Source: Vacuolonema iberomarrocanum LEGE 07170
GTDB lineage: Bacteria; Cyanobacteriota; Cyanobacteriia; Elainellales; Elainellaceae
Direction of reading: 5' to 3'
Length of the DNA stretch: 64,000 nt
Assembly (NCBI GenBank): GCA_015207365.1
Contig: JADEXA010000008.1
Span: 1 to 64,000 of the forward strand
Made by a program: the position numbers and the translations under genes
Notes under the pieces: model-generated
The model's input: the letters and a program-made list of their open reading frames with translations, nothing else
Told to the model about the DNA's origin: nothing
Database searches by the model: none
Shown: one piece after another, positions 1 to 8,281 of the stretch
Layout of the letters: each line of letters begins with the position of its first letter
How positions within the stretch are numbered: the stretch's first letter is position 1

Positions 1-3
1 GGT

Positions 4-122
4 GACAGTTTATCTGATCACAAGACTGTTTTCAGCTCTTATTGAGAATGGCTGAAAACCAGTCCACCAAACAAGACCAGCTTCCACCAGGAAAAACCAG
101 CTTGGACAGTTTATCTGATCAC
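4..122. repeat. 18-bp direct repeat pair
   Basis: The 18-base sequence GACAGTTTATCTGATCAC occurs at 4-21 and again at 105-122. Between the copies lies an inverted pair, GTTTTCAGC at 28-36 and GCTGAAAAC at 51-59. The arrangement is just downstream of the 3' end of the leftward lipoprotein gene. It could be the edge of a decayed mobile element or a transcription-end structure; the window starts too close to decide. Confidence 0.6.
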
Positions 123-128
123 GGACAG

Positions 129-1070
129 TCAACGCTGGATGACTTCGACGGTTGTGGCTGGATTTAGGTCGTTGTTTGGATCGGTGAGATAGCCTGCGAG
201 AAATGAAACAGAAACGGGTACATCAGTTGTGTCTAGACAAAGCTCATGGTTATTGTCGTTATCGGCTAGGTCTCCTAGTGCAAACGGAGTAATATCAGTC
301 GTTGAACCATCAGCGTTCTTCACAGTAACGCTATAGGCATTACGCTCCAAGTCTTCCGGTTCCTCGTTGTTGACGGTCGTCACACCACCTGCCCAGACAA
401 CGCGCACAATTTGTTGAACCTCCTCGGTGGGACATCCTGTGCTAGAACCGACTCCGCCATCGGATTCACGTCCCAATCGCCATGTCGTTTTGGGTAACGT
501 CTCAGCGAGGATCAGTGTCGGACCTGGGTCCAATGGCGTGACCTCAGTCGAGGCTCCTTTAAAGTTGACTGTGTTGTCAATTGAATGGAGGTTTCCAACA
601 ATCTCAACGGTGACGGGTGGGTCAGTTTGAGCAGAACCATAGTCCCCAACCAGCAGCACGGTCCGCAATTCACCGAGGTCAATTGCAGGCAGCATGGTCA
701 CACAGATTAATTGACCTACATTGCCGCTGGCCGTTGTCACGCGAAAGTCACCGGGCTGTAGCGTGTCAACATCAAGTTCGTGGGAAAAGATAACTGGCAT
801 CCCATCAGCACCCATTGCACCTCGACAGACGCCCTCAGACCGTGGAGGCAATCCATTATCGAGACCAAAAAAAGCAGAGAGTAACTCAGCAGAACGCCCA
901 TTTAATTCTCGCGGCAGATCTGAATTGGCAGTCGTGTCCCTCTGTTCTGTACTGGTTAGAGGTGCTGTAGGAAGTATGCGTTGACAGCCAATTAGCACGA
1001 TTGAATTGAGTAGCAATACTACGATAACTATTTGCCATATGAGAGTTAGCATTCGTAAATTGCTCAACAC
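129..1070 (-). CDS. Predicted lipoprotein of unknown function
   Basis: The 313-residue product begins with a hydrophobic segment (about residues 7-28) ending in a lipobox L-I-G-C with Cys29, so it should be a lipid-anchored envelope protein. The rest is polar, with no family I recognise. Its C-terminus (motif HELCLD, then a T-D-P-N-N-D-L-N segment) is clearly related to a broken gene fragment at 7370-7536 on the other strand, so this was once a family of at least two paralogues here. It is divergent from the DJ-1/sulfatase operon, sharing a 240-base upstream region. Met7 is an alternative start that would still leave the lipobox intact. Confidence 0.7.
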   Translation of the reverse strand: MLSNLRMLTLIWQIVIVVLLLNSIVLIGCQRILPTAPLTSTEQRDTTANSDLPRELNGRSAELLSAFFGLDNGLPPRSEGVCRGAMGADGMPVIFSHELDVDTLQPGDFRVTTASGNVGQLICVTMLPAIDLGELRTVLLVGDYGSAQTDPPVTVEIVGNLHSIDNTVNFKGASTEVTPLDPGPTLILAETLPKTTWRLGRESDGGVGSSTGCPTEEVQQIVRVVWAGGVTTVNNEEPEDLERNAYSVTVKNADGSTTDITPFALGDLADNDNNHELCLDTTDVPVSVSFLAGYLTDPNNDLNPATTVEVIQR

Positions 1071-1310
1071 GATTTCTCTCTAGTGATAGCCCTTTTGTTT
1101 GACAAGATAATTACTGTGAAGTATTGGGGAAAGTTCCTTGTTTTTCCAGGTTCAAAAGTCCCAATTAAAGTGCCAACTCTTTGTTAACGGTACTAGTACC
1201 CTCCTATTAAAAATATGACCTTATATCAATTAATTTAGTTAGGGTAGGACGATGTGCGAAGCGTGCTTGATGTCTAAGGTGGGAAATCAAGTCCTGCAAC
1301 CATTCAAAAT

Positions 1311-2294
1311 ATGCAATCCAACCTGCATTCAACAGTTGTCTTATTTATTTGTGGTGCGCTTCTAGCTTTAGCTACACCGTCCAAGGCAATGGCAAGAACA
1401 GTTGTCGCAAAAGCTTCAGCAACGGAGGTTTTAACCGTTGGAGCGATCATCATAGCAGTCGGGCTGATTGTCATTGCGGTGCTCATTGCCATTCTGCTGC
1501 CAAAGATTATGAAAGCCCTCGGCATGCATCCCGACTATGACGCGGGACAAAAATATAACTTACAGGGCAAAAAAGCGCTGGTGGTCACGACCAGCCACGG
1601 TGTACTGAGTAAACCCGGTGAAACAACGGGTAAACCCACCGGGGCCTTCGGCTCCGAAATGACCGTACCCTATTATGAATTTCTCGACGCAGGCATGCAG
1701 GTGGACGTGGCCAGCATCAAAGGCGGCGAAATCCCCATTGACCCCCAATCGTTTTACTACTTCCTAATTACCCACGAAGACAAACGATTCTTAAAGGATC
1801 CGGCCTTTCAGGACAAGATCAAACACTCGCCCAGCATCGACGACGTTGACTTCACCGACTATGACCTGATTTTCTTCGTGGGAGGGTGGGGGCCATCCTA
1901 CGATTTCGCCCAGTCAAAACGGCTGGCGGAAAGGGTGAGCGAGGCCTACTACGCTGAAACGCCGATTATGGGCTCAGTTTGCCATGGTGCTCTGGCCTTT
2001 GTCAGTGCGAAGGATGCCGACGGCAAGCCGCTGGTTGCCGGACGCAAGATGACCGGCGTGACCCAGGGACAGCTCGATACCTTTCGCATCAAATTCACGC
2101 CCAAACATCCGGAAGCCGAACTCAAGAAAGCTGGGGCGGATTATCGCGCCAATCACCATCCGGTGGCCGACATTTTTGCGACCGTGACGGTCGTGGATCA
2201 TGAACAGCGCTTTGTCACCGGCCAGAACCAGAATTCCGGGCATGAAACCGCCCAAAAGATGATGGAACTGCTCTCGCAAAGGAGCGCAAAATGA
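1311..2294 (+). CDS. Membrane-anchored DJ-1/PfpI-family protein
   Basis: A 327-residue protein. Residues 1-28 look like a signal sequence, and a strong transmembrane segment follows at about 41-65. The remaining part is a DJ-1/PfpI (type 1 glutamine amidotransferase-like) domain with G-G-W-G-P at about 191-195 and the nucleophile-elbow motif G-S-V-C-H-G-A carrying Cys224-His225. Family members are glyoxalase III/chaperone-like hydrolases or proteases; the substrate here cannot be inferred. Its stop codon overlaps the sulfatase start by four bases (ATGA), so the two are probably co-translated. First gene of a three-gene operon with the sulfatase and its maturase, which suggests an envelope role tied to them. 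Confidence 0.85.
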   Translation: MQSNLHSTVVLFICGALLALATPSKAMARTVVAKASATEVLTVGAIIIAVGLIVIAVLIAILLPKIMKALGMHPDYDAGQKYNLQGKKALVVTTSHGVLSKPGETTGKPTGAFGSEMTVPYYEFLDAGMQVDVASIKGGEIPIDPQSFYYFLITHEDKRFLKDPAFQDKIKHSPSIDDVDFTDYDLIFFVGGWGPSYDFAQSKRLAERVSEAYYAETPIMGSVCHGALAFVSAKDADGKPLVAGRKMTGVTQGQLDTFRIKFTPKHPEAELKKAGADYRANHHPVADIFATVTVVDHEQRFVTGQNQNSGHETAQKMMELLSQRSAK

Positions 2295-4255
2295 TGCGAA
2301 AGATCAGACGATTACCCCTGGTGCTGGCTTTCGCCGTCGCCTTGATTCTGAGTGCAGCACTGGCCCAACACACAGCGCTAGGCAGCGCACTGCACTCCAG
2401 TCAGCACCAAACTCAGTCAGTATCCGATTTTGACAACTCTGGAGTGCAGCACGATCGCCCACAAGACCTGCTGGCTTTTCGAGTTGCTGAGGCAACACAG
2501 AAGGCGTCACAAACACAGACCGCCGAGGCGGTGGCGATAGATACTGAGGCACAGCAACCCCCCAACTTTGTCGTCATTCTCGTCGATGATTCAGGGTTGA
2601 TGGACTTTAGCGCCTTTGGCGGTGAAGCCCGCACGCCGAACCTGGACCAGCTGGTTCAAGATGGCACGTGGTTCAATAATTTTCACACCTCTCCGGTCTG
2701 TGCGCCATCGCGGGCGATGCTGGTCACCGGCAGTGACAGTCATTTGACCGGCGTGGCCAATTTGCCGGAAATGCTGCCGGAGGGCTATGCGGATCAGCCA
2801 GGCTATGCCGGTGAGCTGAATGAGAGCGTAACCACCGTGGCTACCCGGCTAAAAGCCGCAGGCTACGAGACCTACGCCACGGGCAAGTGGCATCTAGGAC
2901 ACAGCGAGACGAATTTGCCGACCGCACAGGGCTTTGATCACTCTTTCATTCTTGGGGGCTCTGGAGCCAATAACTACGACACCCGGGGCTATGTGCCGAT
3001 GAAGCCCGAAGCCCATTGGTATCGTGATGGTGAAGAAACCGATTTGCCCCAGGATTTTTATTCGTCCAAGGACTATATCGAAAGCACCATTGCCTTTCAT
3101 GAAAGCCAGAGCGACCCCAACGCTCCATTTTTTAGCTACATCGCCTTTCAAGCCATTCACGCGCCGATTCAGGCACCCGAACGCTTTGTAGAGCCCTACC
3201 GAGAGGTTTACACAGCGGGCTGGGATGCCTTGAGACAGCAGCGCTATGAAAAGGCGAAAGATCTCGGCATCATCCCGGCGGATGCGGCCCTGAACGACAT
3301 CTTTCCACAGTTCAGACAATGGGAGGAGATCAGTCCTGGGCTTCGGGCCGAATACGTCACCGACATGGCCGTGACGGCGGGCATGCTGGAGGCCATGGAT
3401 TTTTACATTGGCGAGTATATTCAATATCTCAAAGACAGCGGGCGCTTTGACAACACCGTCTTTTTCATCACGTCTGATAATGGTCCCGACGGGGCCAACT
3501 ACAAAGTAAGCTTGGCCCAGATTTGGCAAAGGATGATGGGCTACCACAAAGACCCCGACCGCGTTGGCGAGGCTGACTACTATGGGGACATTGGCCCTGA
3601 ATTCGCTGCGGCGCTGTCTTCGCCTTTTTCATTTTTCAAGTACTACACCGGCGAAGGGGGCGTGCGCACGCCCCTGATTGTCTCGGGGCCTAGCATTCCT
3701 CAGGGGCGTACCAGCGATGTCTTTTGCTTTGTTACAGACGTGGTGCCCACCATGCTGGATCTGGCCGGACTGCCGACCCCCAGCAGCGAGGAGGCAGTGC
3801 CCATCACCGGCAAGAGCCTGCTGGGTCATATCCAAGACCCAGAGGTTTCGGTCTACGCTGAAGACGAAGGGGTGGGATTGGAAGCGGCTAATTCCGCCGC
3901 TTATTTTCTCGGCGATTACAAAATCGTGAAGAACAATATTCCCCTGGGAGATAACACCTGGCACCTCCACGATCTTAAAACCGACCCCGGTGAGACCCGA
4001 GACCTGGCTGAACAAGAGCCGGAACGATTTCAGGCTATGGTGGCTGCCTATGACGCTTACGCCCAGAAAGTAGGCGTGATTGAAATGCCGGAGGGCTACT
4101 CAGCTGAGGGCGAAGTGACACGCAAGTCGGTGATGTATCTTCTCAAACAATACGGCCCCTTTGCTCTGATTCCGTTGTTCTTGCTGCTCCTGGGCGTGCT
4201 TTGGCGGTGGCGGCGTCAGGCGAAAGGGCGTCAGCACAGTCAGGTGAAAGCATGA
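2291..4255 (+). CDS. Sulfatase (arylsulfatase family), exported and membrane-anchored
   Basis: A 654-residue type I sulfatase. It has an N-terminal signal segment (about residues 5-25) and a metal-binding D-D at 99-100. The signature C-A-P-S-R starts at Cys137, the residue that is converted to formylglycine. K-W-H at 199-201, His290 and D-N-G at 396-398 complete the expected active site. Near the C-terminus there is a single hydrophobic helix (about 622-643) followed by basic residues, so the enzyme is probably held in the membrane with its catalytic domain outside the cytoplasm. It hydrolyses sulfate esters; the substrate is unknown, with sulfated polysaccharide a reasonable guess. Both ends overlap neighbours by four bases. 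Confidence 0.93.
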   Translation: MMRKIRRLPLVLAFAVALILSAALAQHTALGSALHSSQHQTQSVSDFDNSGVQHDRPQDLLAFRVAEATQKASQTQTAEAVAIDTEAQQPPNFVVILVDDSGLMDFSAFGGEARTPNLDQLVQDGTWFNNFHTSPVCAPSRAMLVTGSDSHLTGVANLPEMLPEGYADQPGYAGELNESVTTVATRLKAAGYETYATGKWHLGHSETNLPTAQGFDHSFILGGSGANNYDTRGYVPMKPEAHWYRDGEETDLPQDFYSSKDYIESTIAFHESQSDPNAPFFSYIAFQAIHAPIQAPERFVEPYREVYTAGWDALRQQRYEKAKDLGIIPADAALNDIFPQFRQWEEISPGLRAEYVTDMAVTAGMLEAMDFYIGEYIQYLKDSGRFDNTVFFITSDNGPDGANYKVSLAQIWQRMMGYHKDPDRVGEADYYGDIGPEFAAALSSPFSFFKYYTGEGGVRTPLIVSGPSIPQGRTSDVFCFVTDVVPTMLDLAGLPTPSSEEAVPITGKSLLGHIQDPEVSVYAEDEGVGLEAANSAAYFLGDYKIVKNNIPLGDNTWHLHDLKTDPGETRDLAEQEPERFQAMVAAYDAYAQKVGVIEMPEGYSAEGEVTRKSVMYLLKQYGPFALIPLFLLLLGVLWRWRRQAKGRQHSQVKA

Positions 4256-5295
4256 AAGCGGTAGCGGGTGTTCTGTCGGCCAAAATTCTCGCGACTGTGC
4301 TATTTGCTTGGTGCTGTTGGGCTTTGTCTATGCCGATGGCGATCGCAGGCGAAGCAATTTCTGCCTGTCCCAGCGACATGGTGTACATTCCTGGAGGTCG
4401 CTTCACCATGGGGTCTGATAACCCTAACTTTGTCGAAGAAAAAATAGCAGAAGATGTCACCGTTAGCAGCTTCTGCATTGAGCGCCATGAAGTCACCAAT
4501 GCCCAATTTGCCAAGTTTGTTAAAGCAACCGGCTATGTTACCGTCGCTGAGCGTCCTCTCTCGAAAGCGCAATTCCCCCATCTATCGGACGACGAACGAT
4601 CGCCCGGTTCCCTGGTTTTTAACCCACCGGAAGACGGCATTCAGCAGGTCGCCTACCTAGGCTGGTGGCAGTGGACTGCCGGTGCCAACTGGCGACATCC
4701 CTTCGGTCCTGACAGCGAGATCCAGGGTAAAGACAATCATCCCGTTGTCCATATTGCCTATGAAGATGCTGCGGCCTACGCTGACTGGGCAGGGCGAGAG
4801 CTGCCCTCCGAAGCCCAGTGGGAATACGCGGCTCGTGGCGGCAAAGAGGGTTGGATCTATACTTGGGGCGAGCAGTATACCGCTGAGAAAGCCAATACCT
4901 GGCAGGGTCTGTTTCCCTTCTTCAATACCAAGGAGGACGGTCATCTGGGCACCGCTCCCGTGATGTCCTTTCCGCCTAACGGCTATGGTCTTCACGATAT
5001 GACTGGTAATGTTTGGGAACTGACCGCTACTTGGTTCACGGTGCAGCATGATGACATCGCCCACAGTACTGACCCTGCTGGCCCGACGCGGGAGGTCAGC
5101 TACGACCCCAAAAAGCCGATGGATGGAGCCATGCACGTCATCAAAGGCGGCTCATACCTATGTGCCAAAAACTACTGCAGCCGCTATCGTCCGGCAGCTC
5201 GCGAATCTCAAGCTTCAGACACCGGCACGACCCATGTCGGCTTCCGCCTGGTGAAGCTTCCATCAGGGGGTTCAACCGCAATGAAGATCCCTTGA
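4252..5295 (+). CDS. Formylglycine-generating enzyme (sulfatase-modifying factor)
   Basis: This SUMF1/FGE-type enzyme converts the sulfatase signature cysteine to formylglycine. The start chosen is the ATG at 4252, which overlaps the sulfatase stop as ATGA, rather than the upstream in-frame codon at 4201. The product is then 347 residues. Residues 11-32 form a hydrophobic signal-like segment. The fold is recognisable from M-V-Y-I-P-G-G-R-F-T-M-G near the N-terminus and G-N-V-W-E-L in the middle. Both copper-binding catalytic cysteines are present as C304-x4-C309 within the R-Y-R-x-A-A-R context, so it should be active. The signal segment implies action outside the cytoplasm, which is notable for a bacterial FGE. 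Confidence 0.92.
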   Translation: MKAVAGVLSAKILATVLFAWCCWALSMPMAIAGEAISACPSDMVYIPGGRFTMGSDNPNFVEEKIAEDVTVSSFCIERHEVTNAQFAKFVKATGYVTVAERPLSKAQFPHLSDDERSPGSLVFNPPEDGIQQVAYLGWWQWTAGANWRHPFGPDSEIQGKDNHPVVHIAYEDAAAYADWAGRELPSEAQWEYAARGGKEGWIYTWGEQYTAEKANTWQGLFPFFNTKEDGHLGTAPVMSFPPNGYGLHDMTGNVWELTATWFTVQHDDIAHSTDPAGPTREVSYDPKKPMDGAMHVIKGGSYLCAKNYCSRYRPAARESQASDTGTTHVGFRLVKLPSGGSTAMKIP

Positions 5296-5403
5296 ATCAT
5301 AGAAGCGGCACTGCTCCTGCTCCTCCGGTCGTGTTCCTGGTGGTGAAGCGAGAGCAAGGGAATGATATAGGCTTTACATAACCACCACTTACCTATAACA
5401 CCC

Positions 5404-6624
5404 ATGCTGCGCCTGTTTGCATTGCCTCGTATATTGCTTATCCTAGAGTGGATTTTGCTGGGAGTTGCCATGTTTCTAGCAAGCATTGCTGGGGTAATCG
5501 ATGTATTCCCTCAATTCCCTGTTCTGACAATGGTTTGCATAGGCGTTTTGACGGTATTGGGGCTAAAACCACTCAAGAATAACCGTTTCTATACTGTTGG
5601 ATACACTCTGGTGGAATTTGGGCTAATCGGGCTACCGGTTTTGGTTGGCAAGTCAATTGTCCCATTTCCAATTTTAGGTGCGGTGCTTGTACTCCGAAGT
5701 GCTCAACGATTTGACCTATTGGGTCGTCTTGGAGTGGTGGTAGGTGTCTATGCTCTGTTTATTTTGAACCTATTTGTCTTAAATACGACCTTTATCAATC
5801 CGCTTAATTTGTGGTTGGGTAGCCCTGTTCTGTCTGCTGACACCAATATCTTTTTTTTCAAGCTTTGTTCGATTATCTACTATGGCATGATGCTCTCCTT
5901 TGTTTGGTTATTTGTGAATGCCCTAGTATCAGAACGCCAAGGTCGTGAACGTTTGTCGGTTACATTATCTCAACTACGAGACTATTCCCTACGGATTGAA
6001 GATCAGGCTACCCTGCAGGAACGCAATCGCATTGCTCGTGAAATTCATGATGCCTTGGGACACACGCTTACAGCTCAAAGTTTGCAGTTAGATAGTGGCT
6101 TGCATCTATTAAATACACATCAAACTGAACAAGCAGGTAATTTTTTTAAGACAGCAAAATCGCTCTGTGCTCAGGCCCTACAAGAAGTTCGACAGTCAGT
6201 GACGATGCTGCGAAGTGACTGGTTGCTAGGCAATTCCCTGGAAAGTGCGATCGCAACCTTAATCAAGGAGTTTCAAACAACAACTGCCATCACCCCAGCG
6301 ATAACCATTGATCTACCCCAGTCGTTTTCCGCAGAAATTAGCTCATCAGTCTATCGTATTGTCCAGGCTGCGCTGACCAATGTTACTCTCCACAGTCGTG
6401 CGACGGAGGTTACGCTGCAGATAGCTGTCCATAGTCATACGCTTTACATTGTGATTAAAGATAATGGTCAAGGGTTTAACCCAGCCCAAAATTCAACCGG
6501 CTTTGGCATACTCGGGATGCGAGAACGAGCATTGGCGTTGAATGGAAAATTTAATTTGATCAGTGAACCTGGAGCAGGCTGTCTGATTACGGTGCAGATA
6601 CCTATACCGGGGGCAATAACATGA
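5404..6624 (+). CDS. NarL-family sensor histidine kinase
   Basis: A 406-residue integral membrane kinase. The N-terminal 175 residues contain about six hydrophobic segments and no obvious extracytoplasmic domain. A HisKA_3 dimerisation domain follows, with the phospho-acceptor in R-E-I-H-D-A-L-G-H at His215. The C-terminal HATPase has D-N-G-Q-G and G-F-G-I-L-G-M boxes. It would autophosphorylate on His215 and pass phosphate to the response regulator encoded next, whose start overlaps by four bases (ATGA). It lies 108 bases after the FGE gene on the same strand, so it may control or be co-regulated with the sulfatase operon; that is inference. Confidence 0.9.
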   Translation: MLRLFALPRILLILEWILLGVAMFLASIAGVIDVFPQFPVLTMVCIGVLTVLGLKPLKNNRFYTVGYTLVEFGLIGLPVLVGKSIVPFPILGAVLVLRSAQRFDLLGRLGVVVGVYALFILNLFVLNTTFINPLNLWLGSPVLSADTNIFFFKLCSIIYYGMMLSFVWLFVNALVSERQGRERLSVTLSQLRDYSLRIEDQATLQERNRIAREIHDALGHTLTAQSLQLDSGLHLLNTHQTEQAGNFFKTAKSLCAQALQEVRQSVTMLRSDWLLGNSLESAIATLIKEFQTTTAITPAITIDLPQSFSAEISSSVYRIVQAALTNVTLHSRATEVTLQIAVHSHTLYIVIKDNGQGFNPAQNSTGFGILGMRERALALNGKFNLISEPGAGCLITVQIPIPGAIT

Positions 6625-7316
6625 TTCGGTTGTTGCTTGTGGATGATCAAACTCTGGTCCGTCAAGGGTTCAGGGTTTTGCTGGAGGCTCATGAAGATAT
6701 TCAGGTTATTGGCGAAGCAGAGAACGGCACTCAGGCAATTCAACAGGTCGAGGCGTTACATCCTGATATTGTGCTGTTAGATATCCGTATGCCAGAGATG
6801 GACGGTGTCGCTGCAGTCCAAGCCATTTGTCGACAGTTTGATGATGTAAAAGTATTGATGCTGTCAACATTTGATGATGCAGAATATGTCCACCGGGCAA
6901 TACGATTCGGTGCCATTGGTTATTTGTTGAAAGATACAAATGCAGAAGAACTTGTTCAAGCGATCCACATGGCTTACCAGGGTTACACCCAATTTGGCCC
7001 CGGCTTATTTCAACAGGCCATCAGGTGCATGCAAAGAGATCCCGTTGACACACTACCTGTTGCAAGTTCCTACTCACTAACACACCTACCGCCCGAACTT
7101 CAGAGGTTGACTAAACGAGAACAGGAAGTGCTATGTCACATTATTACTGGAGAAACCAATCGTCAAATCGCTAAGGCTCTGTTTATTTCAGAGCGCACCG
7201 TCAAAAACCACGTTACTAGCATTTTAAGTCACCTGAATCTGCCAGGTCGCGTTCAAGCAGCCATGTTTGCTAGCCCGTTCTTACCACTCCTTCAATCTAG
7301 ACATGAGCAAACTTAG
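6621..7316 (+). CDS. NarL/LuxR-type response regulator
   Basis: A 231-residue DNA-binding regulator. The receiver domain (1-120) has acidic D8-D9, phospho-acceptor Asp54 in L-L-D-I-R-M-P, and the conserved lysine in Y-L-L-K-D near 105. The C-terminal LuxR helix-turn-helix (about 163-220) reads L-T-K-R-E-Q-E-V-L followed by I-A-K-A-L-F-I-S-E-R-T-V-K-N-H-V. It is the cognate partner of the overlapping kinase gene. Targets are unknown. The only downstream sequence on this strand is a broken lipoprotein fragment, so the adjacent upstream operon is the best candidate for control. Confidence 0.93.
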   Translation: MIRLLLVDDQTLVRQGFRVLLEAHEDIQVIGEAENGTQAIQQVEALHPDIVLLDIRMPEMDGVAAVQAICRQFDDVKVLMLSTFDDAEYVHRAIRFGAIGYLLKDTNAEELVQAIHMAYQGYTQFGPGLFQQAIRCMQRDPVDTLPVASSYSLTHLPPELQRLTKREQEVLCHIITGETNRQIAKALFISERTVKNHVTSILSHLNLPGRVQAAMFASPFLPLLQSRHEQT

Positions 7317-7369
7317 ATAAAGGTGTCAGAGGTTATCTCGCCACTTTTCTTTATCCTTGTCGAAACTGA

Positions 7370-7536
7370 ACTGGTGCCTTTTGCAACCGCGGATCTTGGC
7401 GACGGTGACAAGGATCATGAACTTTGCCTTGATCGTGCTGGCTTGCCTCTGAAGGTGAGTTTACCTGCGGGGGCTCGTCACGGATCCGCGAGAGGATCTG
7501 AACCTGGCTAACAGCGTGGATGTCATGCCAACTTAG
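7370..7536 (+). pseudogene. Frameshifted 3' fragment of a lipoprotein paralogue
   Basis: Reading from about 7370, the translation V-P-F-A-T-A-D-L-G-D-G-D then H-E-L-C-L-D matches the C-terminal part of the leftward lipoprotein (I-T-P-F-A-L-G-D-L-A-D, then H-E-L-C-L-D). At the five-G run 7469-7473 the match jumps by one frame and continues L-V-T-D-P-R-E-D-L-N-L-A-N-S-V-D-V to a TAG at 7534, matching L-T-D-P-N-N-D-L-N-P-A-T-T-V-E-V. Removing one G restores a single frame. The 5' part of the gene is missing, so this is a truncated and frameshifted remnant. Confidence 0.85.
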
Positions 7537-7772
7537 CTTTGGGACACCTCAAGTTTAAGCCATTGGGATAGTTCCCAGACGATCGCGAACTGGTTTTTGA
7601 TGATGCGTTGTTGGCCATAGATAGCACCCACTATCGGGATCAGAGTGAAAATAGCTCCAGTAAGAATGCCAACGATTGTAACGAAAGTGTTGAGGGGTCC
7701 AAGCCAATCGCTTTGCGTGAGGCTTGAGACGTCTAGTTCTGTCCAACCCACTCCTTTGTCCCCTGGTCCCAC
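7533..7772 (-). CDS. Possible small membrane protein
   Basis: A 79-residue reading frame with one long hydrophobic stretch (about residues 27-53) between polar ends. No family recognised. The codon content looks plausible for a gene and the frame ends right at the tail of the broken lipoprotein fragment on the other strand. It may be a genuine small membrane protein or the surviving N-terminal anchor of a larger lost protein. The start (position 7772) has no clear ribosome binding site, and later starts are possible. Confidence 0.35.
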   Translation of the reverse strand: MGPGDKGVGWTELDVSSLTQSDWLGPLNTFVTIVGILTGAIFTLIPIVGAIYGQQRIIKNQFAIVWELSQWLKLEVSQS

Positions 7773-7860
7773 CCGTTCGAGTCACTTCACCACCATATAT
7801 GCTATTTTCAGGGGTGAGAGGATACTGTAGCACCACCGTGGGACAGACTAAAAATATCTG

Positions 7861-7906
7861 GAGAGCTGAAAATCCTCGTGTCGGCGGTTCAAGTCCGCCT
7901 CCTGGA
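7861..7906 (+). pseudogene. tRNA-Phe 3' half fragment, copy A
   Basis: The sequence keeps the anticodon loop CTGAAAA (anticodon GAA), the 3' anticodon strand TCCTC, the variable loop, a perfect T-arm GGCGG-TTCAAGT-CCGCC and the acceptor strand TCCTGG. The 5' anticodon strand is GAGAG, which mispairs. No D-arm or 5' acceptor strand can be folded upstream. It is a pseudo-tRNA, the kind of remnant left by integration at the 3' end of a tRNA gene. Confidence 0.85.
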
Positions 7907-7935
7907 ATCATTTCAGCATTTTTTCTTGATAGGAA

Positions 7936-8184
7936 ATGGCTGAGTTTTCAAGGGTTGTAACTAATAATTTAGAAAGAAATCTCATCAGTTTTTTCTTTGT
8001 CCATCAGGCTAAGAGTCTTGTCCAGGTTTCTGGCAACGACCGCATTGTTCTTAGTGGTATCCGCATTGGGCAACTCTCGATTCAGCAACGCAACACTGAT
8101 GTGCTGATTTCTCGAGGTACGGAACGCTTGCTGCTGTTGCAAAACACCGACGTCGGTGACATTAACGAAGCGGATTTTGCCTAA
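7936..8184 (+). pseudogene. RTX-type protein C-terminal remnant, copy A
   Basis: An 82-codon open frame whose last 55 or so codons match the C-terminal end seen in copies B and C: G-N-D-R-I-V, then L-S-I-Q, D-V-L-I-S, L-L-L-L-Q-N-T and a final I-N-E-A-D-F-A. Such endings are typical of cyanobacterial calcium-binding RTX/hemolysin-type proteins after the nonapeptide repeats. The first 25 codons come from the spacer after the tRNA fragment, so the frame is a fusion by accident of position and probably not an expressed protein. Copy A is the only one without a stop or shift. Confidence 0.65.
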
Positions 8185-8257
8185 GCTTGCCATCAGTTCC
8201 CTATCTTCTCTGAGTGAAAGCACCTCAGAAATAGCGGTTTGAGGATCACCCAGTATT

Positions 8258-8281
8258 AGCGGTTCAAGTCCGCTTCCTGGA
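8258..8281 (+). pseudogene. Short tRNA T-arm and acceptor remnant
   Basis: AGCGG-TTCAAGT-CCGCT followed by TCCTGGA reproduces the T-arm and 3' acceptor strand of the tRNA-Phe fragments nearby. The closing pair has changed from G-C to A-T on both sides, so pairing is preserved. No anticodon arm precedes it. It lies in the tail of repeat unit A, and unit B has a different sequence (a palindrome) at the equivalent place. Confidence 0.6.

Noticed and set aside
2304..3547. Minus-strand frames antisense to the sulfatase
   Set aside because: Shadows; the sulfatase active-site residues fix the true frame.
7555..7911. 118-codon minus-strand frame beginning M-I-P-G-G-G-L-E-P-P-T-R-G
   Set aside because: This opening is the antisense of a tRNA T-arm and acceptor end and is a well-known false protein; it actually supports the tRNA-Phe fragment call.
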